From Microvirga alba (GTDB lineage Bacteria > Pseudomonadota > Alphaproteobacteria > Rhizobiales > Beijerinckiaceae): DNA of 64,000 nucleotides. The stretch is from the NCBI RefSeq assembly GCF_015694465.1, contig NZ_JADQDO010000002.1, positions 310,001 to 374,000 of the forward strand, read 5' to 3'. Positions 1 through 9,974 of this stretch are shown in pieces. The notes under the pieces are model-generated. The model searched no databases. It was not told where the DNA came from and saw only the letters and a program-made list of their open reading frames with translations. The translations under genes and the position numbers were made by a program. The first letter of the stretch is position 1. Each line of letters begins with the position of its first letter.

Positions 1-744
1 CTCCTCCTCCGGAACCGCCAGGGCGTGGTGCTGACGCCTGCCGGCCGGACCCTGCTCCAGCACGCCCGCGCCCTGCTCGCCCAAGCCGAGCGTCTGCGCG
101 AGGATCTCAGCTCCTTTACCGGCGGTCTCGCGGGCCAGATCCGCATTCTGTCCAACACCAATGCGCTGACCGAGTTCCTGCCCGAGGCACTGAGCGCGTT
201 CCTCGCCGGGCATCCGCAGGTGAGCATCGATCTGGAGGAGCGCCTCAGCGACGAGATCGTCGGGCTGATCGCCGAAGGGGTCGGCGACATCGGCATCGTC
301 GCGGGCACCGTCGATACGGGACGGCTGGAAACCTACCCCTTCCGCAGCGACCGGTTTGTGCTGGTAACGCCACCGGGGCATCCCCTGGCGGCGGCTCGCC
401 GGGCCACCTTTGCCGAGGTTCTGGAGCACAATCTCGTCGGCCTCGACCGGGCGAGCGCCTTGCAACGCTTTCTCGCCGCGAAGGCCGCGCGGATCGGCCT
501 GCCGCTTCGCCTGCGCGTACAACTCCGCAGCTTCGATGCCGTCTGCCGCATGGTCGAGGCGGGCGTCGGGCTCGGCATCGTGCCCGAGACCACCGCGCAG
601 CGCGCCGCCCACACGATGGCGATCACGGCCGTGGAACTCGAGGACCCCTGGGCCGCACGCGACCTCACCCTCTGCATCCGTTCCTTGGGCGATCTTCCGC
701 CGTCAGCGCGTCAGCTTGTGGAGCACTTGCGGCAAAGACCGTGA
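1..744 (+). CDS. LysR-family transcriptional regulator, 5' truncated
   Basis: The reading frame is open from base 1, so the N-terminus lies outside the window; 247 residues are visible against about 300 for the family. The first residues (LLLRNRQGVVLTPAGRTLL) are the wing end of a LysR winged helix-turn-helix. The rest is the two-lobed effector-binding domain, with IRILSNTNALTEFLP opening its first lobe and GVGLGIVPE near the end of the second. The recognition helix and most of the HTH are missing from view, so neither operator nor effector can be inferred. It converges on folD, with only four bases between the stops. The regulated target probably lies upstream, outside the window. Confidence 0.9.
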   Translation, partial: LLLRNRQGVVLTPAGRTLLQHARALLAQAERLREDLSSFTGGLAGQIRILSNTNALTEFLPEALSAFLAGHPQVSIDLEERLSDEIVGLIAEGVGDIGIVAGTVDTGRLETYPFRSDRFVLVTPPGHPLAAARRATFAEVLEHNLVGLDRASALQRFLAAKAARIGLPLRLRVQLRSFDAVCRMVEAGVGLGIVPETTAQRAAHTMAITAVELEDPWAARDLTLCIRSLGDLPPSARQLVEHLRQRP

Positions 745-748
745 TGGG

Positions 749-1654
749 TCAGCCCCGCGCCATATCCACCGGCGGCATTTCCAGACCCCGCCGGACGCAA
801 GCCGCCTGCAGCGTGTTGCGCAACAGGCAGGCAATGGTCATCGGCCCAACGCCGCCTGGAACCGGCGTGATGGCAGAGGCAACGCTGGCCGCCTCAGCAA
901 AGGCCACATCTCCGACCACCTTGGTCTTGCCCTCCCCCGCCGCCGGGTTGGGCACGCGGTTGATACCCACATCGATCACGATGGCGCCGGGTTTGATCCA
1001 ATCGCCGCGCACCATCTCCGGTCGGCCGACGGCGGCAACGAGGATGTCCGCGCGGCGGCACACCTCCGGAAGGTCCCGGGTTCTCGAATGAGCCACCGTC
1101 ACCGTGCAGCTCTGGCCGACCAGAAGCTGCGCCATGGGCTTGCCGACGATGTTGGAGCGCCCGACGACGACGGCATCGAGGCCGGCGAGTTCCCGACGCA
1201 CGGATTGAACGAGCAGAAGGCAGCCGAGCGGCGTGCAGGAGACGAAGCCCGGCACGCCGGTCATCAGCTTGCCCGCATTGATGGGGTGAAAGCCATCCAC
1301 GTCCTTGGCCGGATCGATGGCCTCGATCACCTTCTGGGCGTCGATCTGCTTCGGCAAGGGCAGCTGCACCAGAATACCGTCCACCGCCGGGTCGGCATTG
1401 AGCTTGGCGACGAGGCCCAAAAGCGCCGCCTCGCTGGTCGACGCCGGCAGCACGTGCTCGAAGGAGCTCATGCCGACTTCCATCGTCTGCCGGGCCTTGT
1501 TGCGCACATAGATCTGGCTTGCCGGATCCTCGCCCACCAGCACGACGGCGAGCCCCGGAACCACGCCCTGGCGCGCAAAGCCCGACACCGCCTCCGCGAT
1601 CCGGGTCCGCAGGCCGGCGGCATAGGCTTTTCCGTCAATGATCGTGGCGCTCAT
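749..1654 (-). CDS. folD: Bifunctional methylenetetrahydrofolate dehydrogenase / methenyltetrahydrofolate cyclohydrolase
   Basis: FolD (301 aa) interconverts 5,10-methylene-, 5,10-methenyl- and 10-formyl-tetrahydrofolate in the cytoplasm, with NADP(H). Visible motifs: YVRNKAR with the catalytic lysine, [33 protein letters not shown] of the dinucleotide-binding part, and [10 protein letters not shown] near the C-terminus. An in-frame TTG lies one codon upstream, but the ATG at 1654 is the natural start because it overlaps the stop of the DUF167 gene by one base (TGATG). The order yggT-DUF167-folD on the minus strand suggests one operon. Length and motifs are complete. Confidence 0.97.
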   Translation of the reverse strand: MSATIIDGKAYAAGLRTRIAEAVSGFARQGVVPGLAVVLVGEDPASQIYVRNKARQTMEVGMSSFEHVLPASTSEAALLGLVAKLNADPAVDGILVQLPLPKQIDAQKVIEAIDPAKDVDGFHPINAGKLMTGVPGFVSCTPLGCLLLVQSVRRELAGLDAVVVGRSNIVGKPMAQLLVGQSCTVTVAHSRTRDLPEVCRRADILVAAVGRPEMVRGDWIKPGAIVIDVGINRVPNPAAGEGKTKVVGDVAFAEAASVASAITPVPGGVGPMTIACLLRNTLQAACVRRGLEMPPVDMARG

Positions 1655-1965
1655 CAATCCTGTCCTGTCAAAGCGGCGAGCTGCGCGGCGAGGAGCCCCG
1701 CATCACCCAAGATTAAAAACGTCTTCAACCGGGCGGTGGCTCCCGCCTCGAGGCTCACCGCGGAAGCCGGAACTTTCAACGCCTTGGCCAGAAGCCGCCG
1801 GACGCCCTCATTGGCCGCCCCGTCCTCCGGAACGGCCCGGACGCGGACCTTCAGCACGCGCTTGCCGTCAGACAGGACATCGACCCCATCGATGGCGTCC
1901 CGTCCACCCCGTGGCGTCACGCGGACGCGGACCTCAAGTCCATCGGGACGGGGACGCCAGGGCAA
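1654..1965 (-). CDS. DUF167 / YggU-family protein
   Basis: A 103-residue protein with the DUF167 hallmark [14 protein letters not shown] near the N-terminus, followed by [20 protein letters not shown] and an alpha/beta C-terminal half. Family members are small cytoplasmic proteins of unknown biochemical role. The only start that keeps the conserved PWR segment is the TTG at 1965, eleven bases after the yggT stop and preceded by a weak purine stretch (GACAGG). It lies between yggT and folD in an apparent operon, and its stop overlaps the folD ATG. The family is clear; function is unknown. Confidence 0.85.
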   Translation of the reverse strand: MPWRPRPDGLEVRVRVTPRGGRDAIDGVDVLSDGKRVLKVRVRAVPEDGAANEGVRRLLAKALKVPASAVSLEAGATARLKTFLILGDAGLLAAQLAALTGQD

Positions 1966-1976
1966 AGCCTGTCGCC

Positions 1977-2267
1977 CTAGAACGCCACCGGCATGAGGTA
2001 ATCGCCGATCAGCTTCTGGATGAAGATGATGATCAGGATCAGGATCACGGGGGAAATATCGACGCCGCCGAGATTCGGCAGGATCCTCCGGATCGGCCGC
2101 AGGGCGGGCTCCGTCACAGCATCCAGGAAATTCCAGATCGCCCGGACGAAATCGTTGCGGGTGTTGACCACATTGAAGGCCACAAGCCAGCTCAGGATCG
2201 CGGAGCCGACGATCAGGTACACATAGAGATTAAGAGCGAGCAGGATAACTTCGAGCAGAGCGCGCAT
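1977..2267 (-). CDS. YggT-family integral membrane protein
   Basis: A 96-residue protein with two hydrophobic segments, about residues 5-30 ([20 protein letters not shown]) and 70-90 ([11 protein letters not shown]). They are separated by a short polar loop with the family motif [11 protein letters not shown]. YggT proteins are small inner-membrane proteins often found next to YggS/YggU or cell-division genes; their role is poorly defined. It is the first gene of the yggT-DUF167-folD group on the minus strand. The ATG at 2267 gives the expected length. Confidence 0.88.
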   Translation of the reverse strand: MRALLEVILLALNLYVYLIVGSAILSWLVAFNVVNTRNDFVRAIWNFLDAVTEPALRPIRRILPNLGGVDISPVILILIIIFIQKLIGDYLMPVAF

Positions 2268-2446
2268 GGGAAACTCGTCAGGACCGGGCGTTGCTCATGT
2301 AGCGTTCCTGACGGACGGGAACAACCCAGGAATAAGGCGGAACCGGCCTTCCTCGCGCAAAAGATATGCGAAGGGCCGTATGACGCCGATTGACAGACCA
2401 AACCCCTCGGGCCTAAAAACGCCGCCGCTTGGTCATGAAAACGACC

Positions 2447-3143
<697 letters not shown>

Positions 3144-4814
3144 GTGAAGATAAAGACAAAGATTTTTGCGCTCGTGGGGGTGCTCAGCTTAGTCGCCATT
3201 GTCATCGCTGGTGTCGGTATGAGCACCTTGCGCACCTACAATGGAGCTGTTGAGGAGGTGAAGGCGGCGGCAACCCGCGCACTTTACGGCGAGCGCCTCA
3301 ATCGGCTGGTGACCCATGTCGTCATGGAGGCACGTGGCATCTATGCCTCCAAGGACACGAAGGAGGCTCGGAAGTTTGGAGATGGCCTCCTATCGGCCCT
3401 CAATGACATCGACGCCCTCCTGAAACAGTGGGAGGCTCTGGTCCCACGCGATGACAGGGCGTTGTTCGATGCGGTGGTCCGCGATGCCGCAGACTTCAAA
3501 GCATTCAGGAACGAGACGGCTCGCCTCGGGGCCGACGTGTCGCCAGAAGCCGCCAATGCACAAGGCAACAACGAGGCCAACCGGGCGAACCGGAAGGCAT
3601 TCCAGACCAGCATCGACACCCTGACCAAACGCGGCAGCGAGCAAGTCGAGGCAGTCGAAAAAGGAGCGCTAGCGCTCTATGACCAGCGCCTGAAACAACT
3701 CGCGTCAATTACGCTCGGCGGCACTCTCATCGCGCTCCTGATCGGTTGGCTCGTCGGCCACAGGCAAATCGCTCGACCGCTCCAAGGGGTCACAGGAGCG
3801 ATCCAAAGACTCGCCTCGGGCGACTACAACCTGCCCCACGTCAGGCACAGCAAGGACGAGATCGGCGACATCTGGAAGGCAACTCAGGTCTTTGCCAGTG
3901 CAATGCAGGAGGCAGACGAGCTTCGTCAGGCACAGGCGAATACGGAGAAGCAGATGGCTGAGCGGCGCAAGGCCGACATGATGGCCCTTGCCCGGAAGTT
4001 CGAAGAGAGCGTCGGCGGTTTGGTACAGCATCTGTCGGTAGCTGCCCAGCAGATGGAGACCACCGCGCGCGCAATGTCATCCACCGCGGAGCAAACCAAT
4101 CAGCAGACAAACTCGGTTGCGGCGGCGGCGGAGCAAACCTCGGCTAACGTCCAGGCAGTCGCCACCGCTACGGAGGAGTTGGCTGCGTCGTCGAACGAGA
4201 TCGGATCGCAGGTGACCCAAACCTCGAAGGCAGCGGCGAAAGCCGTTGAGAGTTCGCGTAGGACGAATAGCCGAGTGGAGGCTTTGGCGCAGGGAGCGCA
4301 GAAGATTGGCGATGTTGTTGCGCTGATCAACACCATTGCAAGTCAGACGAACCTGTTGGCGTTGAACGCAACGATTGAGGCGGCTCGGGCTGGCGAGGCT
4401 GGCAAGGGCTTCGCTGTCGTTGCCTCCGAAGTCAAGGAACTTGCAAACCAAACCTCAAAGGCCACTGAGGAAATCTCCGCTCAAATCAACCAGATTCAGG
4501 AGGCGACCAAAGACATGGTTGAGGCGATCCAGGAGATTGGTCTCACTATCGAGGAGGTGCATCAGATTGCTGTGTGCGTTGCCGCTGCTGTCGAGGAACA
4601 GCAAGCGGCCACGCAGGAAATCGCCCGCAATGTCAGCGAGGCAGCGCGTGGCACGCAGGAGGTAACGGAGAACATTGTCCAGGTTCAGGGTGCAGCGACC
4701 TACTCGGGTTCAGCCGCCTCACAGGTGCTGTCCGCGGCGGGAGAACTCGCGCGCAACTCATCGACGCTCAGCGACGAGATCGAGGACTTTCTCCAGAGCG
4801 TCCGGGCGGCATAG
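3144..4814 (+). CDS. Methyl-accepting chemotaxis protein
   Basis: A 556-residue transmembrane chemoreceptor. Residues 7-29 form TM1, about 30-187 a periplasmic mostly helical sensor region, about 188-207 TM2 ([16 protein letters not shown]), then a HAMP linker ([20 protein letters not shown]). The cytoplasmic signalling domain contains the conserved hairpin tip around residues 400-440 ([34 protein letters not shown]), where CheA and CheW bind. Methylatable Gln/Glu-rich helices flank the tip. The start is GTG at 3144 with an AGGGGGAA ribosome site ending 7 bases upstream. No che genes are nearby, so it is an orphan receptor. The ligand is unknown. A strong terminator follows. Confidence 0.95.
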   Translation: MKIKTKIFALVGVLSLVAIVIAGVGMSTLRTYNGAVEEVKAAATRALYGERLNRLVTHVVMEARGIYASKDTKEARKFGDGLLSALNDIDALLKQWEALVPRDDRALFDAVVRDAADFKAFRNETARLGADVSPEAANAQGNNEANRANRKAFQTSIDTLTKRGSEQVEAVEKGALALYDQRLKQLASITLGGTLIALLIGWLVGHRQIARPLQGVTGAIQRLASGDYNLPHVRHSKDEIGDIWKATQVFASAMQEADELRQAQANTEKQMAERRKADMMALARKFEESVGGLVQHLSVAAQQMETTARAMSSTAEQTNQQTNSVAAAAEQTSANVQAVATATEELAASSNEIGSQVTQTSKAAAKAVESSRRTNSRVEALAQGAQKIGDVVALINTIASQTNLLALNATIEAARAGEAGKGFAVVASEVKELANQTSKATEEISAQINQIQEATKDMVEAIQEIGLTIEEVHQIAVCVAAAVEEQQAATQEIARNVSEAARGTQEVTENIVQVQGAATYSGSAASQVLSAAGELARNSSTLSDEIEDFLQSVRAA

Positions 4815-4880
4815 AGCGAGCATGCGGCTCCGCTATGAGCCGCGCTTTGGACTCTTCTCACATGAGAAGCGATACAAACA

Positions 4881-4910
4881 GAGGGCGCGGGAGCGCCCTC
4901 TTTCTTTTTT
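4881..4910 (+). terminator. Rho-independent terminator after the chemoreceptor gene
   Basis: A perfect 8-bp stem GAGGGCGC/GCGCCCTC with loop GGGA (4881-4900), followed directly by a T-rich run (TTTCTTTTTT). It lies 66 bases after the chemoreceptor stop, in the convergent gap before the ABC-F gene. Confidence 0.92.
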
Positions 4911-5016
4911 CAGCCCGGCATTTTCGGAGTTACGTTTTAGGATAGAGAATGGGGAGGACCTATTAGCATCCTCGACGTGGCCTCTCGATCACAGGATCTG
5001 GGCCTCGCTTCGCGGA

Positions 5017-6639
5017 TCAGCTCCGCAGGCCGGGCGCCTCTTGACCCGTGCGCGCCACGTATTCCGTATAGCCGCCGCCGTATTTATGAATGCCCTCGGG
5101 CGTCAGTTCCAAAACCCGATTGGACAAAGCGGCCAGGAAGTGCCGGTCGTGCGAGACGAACAGCATCGTGCCCTCGTATTGCGCCAACGCAGTGATGAGC
5201 ATTTCCTTCGTCGCCATGTCCAGGTGGTTCGTGGGCTCGTCCAGCACGAGGAAGTTCGGCGGATCATAGAGCATTTTTGCCATGACCAGCCGCGCCTTCT
5301 CTCCCCCCGACAGGACCCGGCATCTTTTCTCGACATCGTCGCCGGAGAACCCGAAGCAGCCGGCGAGCGCGCGCAGCGAGCCCTGTCCCGCCTGGGGAAA
5401 CGCATCTTCCAGCGACTGGAACACCGTGCGCTCGCCGTCCAGCACTTCCATGGCGTGCTGCGCGAAGTAGCCCATTTTCACGCTGCCCCCTAAGGCAACC
5501 GTCCCGTCGTCCGGGTGCGTGGCGCCCGTCACCAGCTTCAACAGCGTCGACTTACCCGCGCCGTTGATGCCCATGATGCACCAGCGCTCCTTGCGGCGGA
5601 CCTGAAAATCCAGGCCCTCGTAGATGCTCCGGCTGCCATAGCGTTTGTGCACGTTCTTCAGGCTGACAACGTCCTCGCCCGAACGAGGTGCGGGCTGGAA
5701 CTCGAACACAACCGTCTGGCGACGCTTGGGCGGCTCCACCCGGTCGATCTTCTCCAGCTTCTTCACGCGGCTCTGCACCTGGGCGGCGTGCGAGGCGCGC
5801 GCCTTGAAGCGTTCGATGAAGTTGATCTCCTTGGCGAGCATCGCCTGCTGACGTTCGAACTGAGCCTGCTGCTGCTTCTCGTTCAGCGCGCGCTGCTGCT
5901 CGTAGAATTCGTAATCACCCGAATAGGCCGTCAGCGCGCCCGCGTTGATCTCCACCACCTTGGTGACGATGCGGTTCATGAACTCGCGGTCGTGCGAGGT
6001 CATGAGCAGCGCGCCCTCGTAGCCCTTCAGGAACCCCTCCAGCCAGATGAGGCTCTCCAGGTCGAGGTGGTTGCTCGGCTCGTCGAGGAGCATGGCGTCA
6101 GGGCGCATGAGGAGGATTCGGGCGAGCGCGACGCGCATCTTCCAACCGCCGGACAGGGCGCCCACGTCGCCGTCCATCATCTCCTGGCTGAAGCCGAGGC
6201 CCGCAAGCACCTCGCGCGCGCGACCGTCCAGAGCGTAGCCGTCCAGCTCCTCGAAACGCCCCTGGACCTCGCCGTAGCGCTCGACGATCTCGTCCATGTC
6301 GTCCGCGCGCTCCGGATCGGCCATGGCGGCCTCCAGCTCCCTCAGCTCGGCGGCTACGACACTCACCGGGCCAGCGCCGTTCATCACTTCGGACACGGCG
6401 CTGTGGCCGGACATGTCGCCGACATCCTGGCTGAAATAGCCGATGGTCACGCCCCGATCGACGGCCACCTGGCCCTCGTCGGGCTGCTCCTGTCCCGTGA
6501 TCATCCGAAAGAGCGTCGTCTTGCCGGCTCCATTGGGGCCGACGAGACCGATCTTCTCCCCCTTCTGGAGCGCCGCAGACGCCTCGATGAACACGATCTG
6601 CTTGCCATTCTGCTTGCCGATGTTTTCGAGACGAATCAT
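5017..6639 (-). CDS. ABC-F family ATPase (translation-associated, YbiT/Uup-like)
   Basis: A 540-residue soluble protein with two ABC ATPase domains and no membrane segment. Domain 1 has Walker A GPNGAGKTT, signature LSGGW and Walker B with SNHLD. Domain 2 has GINGAGKST, LSGGEKAR and LVLDEPTNHLD. Between them is a charged, glutamine-rich linker (about residues 240-300), the P-site interaction motif region that lets ABC-F proteins enter the ribosomal E site. The open frame extends 38 codons further upstream, but MIRLENIGK at 6639 is the family start. Length is close to E. coli YbiT (about 530 aa). A general translation factor is likelier than a resistance factor, though sequence alone cannot separate the two. 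Confidence 0.92.
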   Translation of the reverse strand: MIRLENIGKQNGKQIVFIEASAALQKGEKIGLVGPNGAGKTTLFRMITGQEQPDEGQVAVDRGVTIGYFSQDVGDMSGHSAVSEVMNGAGPVSVVAAELRELEAAMADPERADDMDEIVERYGEVQGRFEELDGYALDGRAREVLAGLGFSQEMMDGDVGALSGGWKMRVALARILLMRPDAMLLDEPSNHLDLESLIWLEGFLKGYEGALLMTSHDREFMNRIVTKVVEINAGALTAYSGDYEFYEQQRALNEKQQQAQFERQQAMLAKEINFIERFKARASHAAQVQSRVKKLEKIDRVEPPKRRQTVVFEFQPAPRSGEDVVSLKNVHKRYGSRSIYEGLDFQVRRKERWCIMGINGAGKSTLLKLVTGATHPDDGTVALGGSVKMGYFAQHAMEVLDGERTVFQSLEDAFPQAGQGSLRALAGCFGFSGDDVEKRCRVLSGGEKARLVMAKMLYDPPNFLVLDEPTNHLDMATKEMLITALAQYEGTMLFVSHDRHFLAALSNRVLELTPEGIHKYGGGYTEYVARTGQEAPGLRS

Positions 6640-7107
6640 GCGTGTACGGGATCCCAGTTGATTTGCCGCGTCCTTACGCCATGGGCCGCGCAGGCGGAAG
6701 AGGCCTGAATGCCACGGAATGGCTCTCGAACAACAGCCAAACCCGCCATGCATGGCTGCCCGGGCAGGCTTTCATTCCCGTAGGCTCATGCCTCAGCCGG
6801 TTGGCGCGAGAAGGCGATCTTCGCTCTCGTTAACGTGCAACGTTTGGTCGGCATGGGACCGCATCAATTCGAGCCGGTTCGCCAACCAAGGCTGTTACGG
6901 GTACTGGCACCGCTGCGTCCTCAATCTGCGCTCGTCCCTGACGAAATACCCTCCCAGCGCGACGTTTTTTCCGGCTGCGGCGCGTTGACAAGCGCACGAG
7001 ACGGGGGCTTTGTGCGCCGGAAAGCGGATGGAACGCTACTCCTTCCGCTTTGCGGACAGCGCCCTTTTCGGGGTGTGATCCGCTCGACGTTCATCGGCAC
7101 GTGAGCC
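6640..7107. other. Intergenic region upstream of the que riboswitch
   Basis: About 470 bases between the divergently transcribed ABC-F gene and the que leader. No coding region is supported. It contains a perfect TTGACA at 6985-6990, a possible -35 box for the que operon although no good -10 box follows. It also holds the long hairpin at 7017-7055, listed separately. A T-run at 6965-6970 has no hairpin in front of it. Confidence 0.5.
7017..7055. repeat. Imperfect inverted repeat (15-nt arms)
   Basis: Arm 7017-7031 (CCGGAAAGCGGATGG) is nearly complementary to arm 7041-7055 (CCTTCCGCTTTGCGG), 13 of 15 positions pairing around a 9-base loop. No T-run follows, so a terminator is unlikely. AAAGCGGA-type palindromes are common dispersed elements in Hyphomicrobiales genomes, which is my preferred reading; a leader structure of the que transcript is the alternative. 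Confidence 0.6.
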
Positions 7108-7108
7108 G

Positions 7109-7142
7109 ATCCGGTCGCAGCCTACCCGGTCAAAACAAGGAG
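7109..7142 (+). promoter_or_regulatory. Probable preQ1-I riboswitch controlling queCDE
   Basis: CCGG at 7111-7114 pairs with CCGG at 7126-7129, enclosing loop TCGCAGCCTAC. A short linker and the A-rich tail AAAACAAGG (7132-7140) follow. The loop start TCGCAG and this tail match, from memory, the well-studied Thermoanaerobacter preQ1-I aptamer, which has a TCGCAG loop and the same AAAACAAGG tail. The tail runs into AAGGAG (7137-7142), the Shine-Dalgarno of queC, five bases before its GTG. In this class the tail docks into the loop as a pseudoknot when preQ1 binds, hiding the Shine-Dalgarno. I therefore infer translational repression of queuosine-precursor synthesis. P1 has only four pairs here, so a covariance-model check is needed. 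Confidence 0.82.
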
Positions 7143-7147
7143 CCCAG

Positions 7148-7858
7148 GTGAAGACTATTGTCGTCTGTTCCGGCGGGTTGGACTCCGTCACCCTCGCCTA
7201 CAAGGTCGCCGCTGAGCGCACTCTCACGCGCCTCGTGTCCTTCGACTATGGTCAACGGCACAGGAAGGAGCTGGACGCTGCACGGGCATGTGCCTCGCGC
7301 CTCGGCGTGCCCCACGATATTGTCGATATCTCGGCGGTCGGACGCTGCCTCACCGGATCGGCGCTGACCAGCGGCGAACCCGTCCCGGAGGGGCATTATG
7401 CCAAGGACACGATGCGGATTACCGTCGTGCCCAACCGCAATGCCATCATGCTGGCGATTGCCTTCGGCATGGCAGCAGCGGATGAGGCCGATGCGGTCGC
7501 AGCCGCGGTCCATGGCGGCGACCACTTCATCTACCCCGATTGTCGGCCGGATTTCATCGAGGCCTTCGAGACGATGCAGCGCCATGCGCTCGAGGGGCTG
7601 GCGAAGATCGCCCTCTACACGCCGTTCGTCCGGCTGAGCAAAGCCGACATCGTCCGCGAAGGAGCACGGCTTGGCGTTCCCTTCGCCGAAACCTGGTCCT
7701 GCTACCAGGGCGGCGATGTTCATTGCGGGCGCTGCGGCACCTGCGTCGAGCGGCGCGAGGCCTTTCATCTCGCCGGCCAGGATGACCCAACGCCTTACGG
7801 GGATCCGGACTACTGGATCGAGGCGTGTCGGGAGCACCAAGCCAGACAATCGTCATAG
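7148..7858 (+). CDS. queC: 7-cyano-7-deazaguanine (preQ0) synthase QueC
   Basis: QueC (236 aa) converts 7-carboxy-7-deazaguanine and ammonia to preQ0 with ATP, in queuosine biosynthesis. The N-terminal PP-loop is VCSGGLDS, followed by SFDYGQRHRKEL; VPNRNAIML and the zinc site ETWSCYQGGDVHCGRCGTCVER are present. Four cysteines (C-x8-C-x2-C-x2-C) can bind zinc. The start is GTG at 7148, fixed by AAGGAG at 7137-7142. It is the first gene of queC-queD-queE, under the probable preQ1 riboswitch. Length and motifs are normal. Confidence 0.97.
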   Translation: MKTIVVCSGGLDSVTLAYKVAAERTLTRLVSFDYGQRHRKELDAARACASRLGVPHDIVDISAVGRCLTGSALTSGEPVPEGHYAKDTMRITVVPNRNAIMLAIAFGMAAADEADAVAAAVHGGDHFIYPDCRPDFIEAFETMQRHALEGLAKIALYTPFVRLSKADIVREGARLGVPFAETWSCYQGGDVHCGRCGTCVERREAFHLAGQDDPTPYGDPDYWIEACREHQARQSS

Positions 7859-7866
7859 GCGCGGCC

Positions 7867-8223
7867 ATGTACACCATCGCCAAGCGATTTTCGTTCTCGG
7901 CCTCGCACATGATCGGGGGCCTGCCGGCGCATCATCCTTGTGCCCGGCTCCACGGCCATAACTACGAAGTGGAGATCGTGCTGCAATCCGCCGAGCTCGA
8001 TCCGGTCGGCTTTGTCCGCGACTACCGTGAGTTCTCGGCGCTCAAGGAGTTCATCGACGACACTCTCGACCATCGCCACCTCAACGAGGTCTTTGGACAT
8101 GACCGGACGACCAGCGAGGTCATCGCCAAATGGCTCTACGACTGGTGCCGGGCGCGCTGGCCGGAGGTTGCAGCCGTGCGCGTCAGCGAGACCCCGAAAA
8201 CATGGGCGGAATACCGTCCATGA
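7867..8223 (+). CDS. queD: 6-carboxy-5,6,7,8-tetrahydropterin synthase QueD
   Basis: QueD (118 aa) converts dihydroneopterin triphosphate to 6-carboxytetrahydropterin, the first dedicated step of preQ0 synthesis after GTP cyclohydrolase I. Zinc ligands are visible in FSASH and LHGHNY, and the likely catalytic cysteine in [10 protein letters not shown]. The DHRHLNEVF and [10 protein letters not shown] segments are typical. I choose ATG 7867 (MYTIAKRF), eight bases after the queC stop; the frame stays open further upstream inside queC but without family similarity. Its stop overlaps the queE ATG (ATGA). Confidence 0.96.
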   Translation: MYTIAKRFSFSASHMIGGLPAHHPCARLHGHNYEVEIVLQSAELDPVGFVRDYREFSALKEFIDDTLDHRHLNEVFGHDRTTSEVIAKWLYDWCRARWPEVAAVRVSETPKTWAEYRP

Positions 8224-8951
8224 AGGGGAGCATCCGCATCAGCGAAATCTTCGGTCCGACGGTCCAGGGAGAAGGCCCGTTGATCGGACGGCCGACAGTA
8301 TTCGTGCGCACCGGCGGCTGCGATTATCGCTGCAGCTGGTGCGATACGCTCTACGCAGTGCTGCCTGAGTTTCGCGAGGAATGGACTCTGATGAGTCCAG
8401 CCGCAATCCTGGCGCAGGTCGAGCACTTGGCCGGCTCCACGCCGGTGCTCGTGTCGCTGTCCGGCGGCAATCCCGCGCTTCAGCCGCTGGCACCGCTCAT
8501 CGAACAGGGCCACCGGAAGGGACACACGTTTGCCCTGGAAACCCAGGGCAGCGTGCCCCAGCCCTGGTTTGCGGCGCTCGACTGGCTCATGCTGAGCCCG
8601 AAGCCACCATCTTCAGAGATGACAACCGACTGGCAGGCTCTGGACGATTGCATCTCGGCAGCGGCAGGCGGACCACACTGCGCCCTCAAGGTGGTTGTGT
8701 TCGACGAGGACGACTATGCTTATGCCCGGTTTGCGGCGTGTCGCTATCCGACTCTGCCGGTTTATCTCCAGGTCGGAAATCCCGCTCCGCTGGTAACCCA
8801 TACCGGCCCAGGCAGCGAGGAGGCCAACATCGATGATGTGATGCGGGGCTTCCGCTGGCTTGTCGACAAGGTGACGGCGGATCGGTGGTATGCGGCGACG
8901 GTCCTGCCGCAACTGCACGTCCTGGCCTGGGGGAACAGACGCGGTTTCTAG
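8220..8951 (+). CDS. queE: 7-carboxy-7-deazaguanine synthase QueE
   Basis: QueE (243 aa) is a radical-SAM enzyme that contracts the ring of 6-carboxytetrahydropterin to 7-carboxy-7-deazaguanine. The N-terminal [19 protein letters not shown] is the QueE signature. [12 protein letters not shown] carries the three Fe-S cysteines in the CX3CX2C spacing. [11 protein letters not shown] is the SAM-contacting GGE-like segment, with asparagine in place of the usual glutamate. The ATG at 8220 overlaps the queD stop by four bases, implying translational coupling. No queF (preQ1-forming reductase) is visible in the window. Confidence 0.95.
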   Translation: MKGSIRISEIFGPTVQGEGPLIGRPTVFVRTGGCDYRCSWCDTLYAVLPEFREEWTLMSPAAILAQVEHLAGSTPVLVSLSGGNPALQPLAPLIEQGHRKGHTFALETQGSVPQPWFAALDWLMLSPKPPSSEMTTDWQALDDCISAAAGGPHCALKVVVFDEDDYAYARFAACRYPTLPVYLQVGNPAPLVTHTGPGSEEANIDDVMRGFRWLVDKVTADRWYAATVLPQLHVLAWGNRRGF

Positions 8952-9042
8952 CGGATCCCCTGCGCGACCGCCTCCCTCGGATCGGTATCCTCCGGTCGAT
9001 CCCCTCATTCACGCCCGAGCGCTCAGCGCTACAAGAAGACAT

Positions 9043-9792
9043 TCAAGCGAGACGGCCAAACGGGATGATCTCCTCGGCCATTGGATGATAGGGATTACCC
9101 TCCCAGCCGCCGAGCCATTTCTCGACTACGAGCCCGGCGGACTCGATCATGTCGGCGAGTTCGTCTTGCGGCGTGTAGCGGATCTGCGCCGATGCCGAAA
9201 AGACCTTGCCTGTATCGAGGACCCGATAGCCGTTTTCATAGGTCAGGATGCTGGTGGTTTCGTCAAATGAAGGCTCATTCCAGGCTTCGATCCTGCCGAG
9301 CTGGGGATGATCGAGTTGATGCAGGCTATTGCGCCGGTTCCGGTTTTCCCACGTCCTGAGCACGGGATTTCGACTATCGAAGATGAACCGTCCGTTCGGC
9401 TTCAGGTGCGCGGCGATCGTCGAGAGCGCCGCTTTCTGATCCTTGCCGGTGAGAAAGACCTGAAACACATGCCCTGTCAGAAGAACAAGGTCGAAGCGGT
9501 CATCAAGACGAACCGAGCGGGCATCGGCCTGGACCCAGGTGACCTCATGGCCACCCGGCCGCTTTCGCGCAATGTCGAGCATCGCCGCCGCAGGGTCGAC
9601 GCCCGTCACCGCCCGGTTCTGCGCAAGCGCGGTCGCTAGCTCGCCTGTGCCGCAACCCAGGTCGAGAACGGATGCCGCATCCGTCGCAAGGGCCATGCAA
9701 TAATCGAAATCAACGCCCCATGTGTTCGCCGCATCGTAGAACTGCGCCAAATCCGGATCACGGTAGAGACCATCGTCCGTGGGCTCACTCAT
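9043..9792 (-). CDS. Class I SAM-dependent methyltransferase
   Basis: A 249-residue Rossmann-fold methyltransferase. The SAM site VLDLGCGTGELATALA lies near residue 45, followed by VTGVDPAAAMLDIA and the post-I acidic region WVQADARSV. The C-terminal half (RFIFDSRNPVLRTWE, LADMIESAGL) fits small-molecule methyltransferases, but no substrate can be named. ATG 9792 (MSEPTDD) is preferred over ATG 9813 because GAAGGAG lies seven to ten bases before it. It converges with queE, with about 90 bases between; a role in queuosine synthesis is not implied. Confidence 0.85.
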   Translation of the reverse strand: MSEPTDDGLYRDPDLAQFYDAANTWGVDFDYCMALATDAASVLDLGCGTGELATALAQNRAVTGVDPAAAMLDIARKRPGGHEVTWVQADARSVRLDDRFDLVLLTGHVFQVFLTGKDQKAALSTIAAHLKPNGRFIFDSRNPVLRTWENRNRRNSLHQLDHPQLGRIEAWNEPSFDETTSILTYENGYRVLDTGKVFSASAQIRYTPQDELADMIESAGLVVEKWLGGWEGNPYHPMAEEIIPFGRLA

Positions 9793-9974
9793 CCAGCCAT
9801 CTCCTTCGCGCATTCCCGAACCATAGGCGCCCAGCCGCTGATGCGCCTATGGCCCCGAGAGTGCCGATATACGCCGACAGAGCAATACCGGACGAATGGA
9901 ATTTGGCCTGGCCGGAAGGCTGAGGCATTGCGGGCTCAGATGACGTGATCCGAACGGATGCCTCACTCCCCAAC

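Noticed and set aside
5515..6708. Long plus-strand open frame (397 codons)
   Set aside because: It is antisense to the ABC-F gene and consists of His/Arg/Leu-rich shadow sequence typical of GC-rich DNA.
9814..9974. Possible small gene or riboswitch near the mgtA end
   Set aside because: The 160-base gap has no frame with a start and no leader-like structure. It lies downstream of mgtA, so a magnesium sensor is not expected there.
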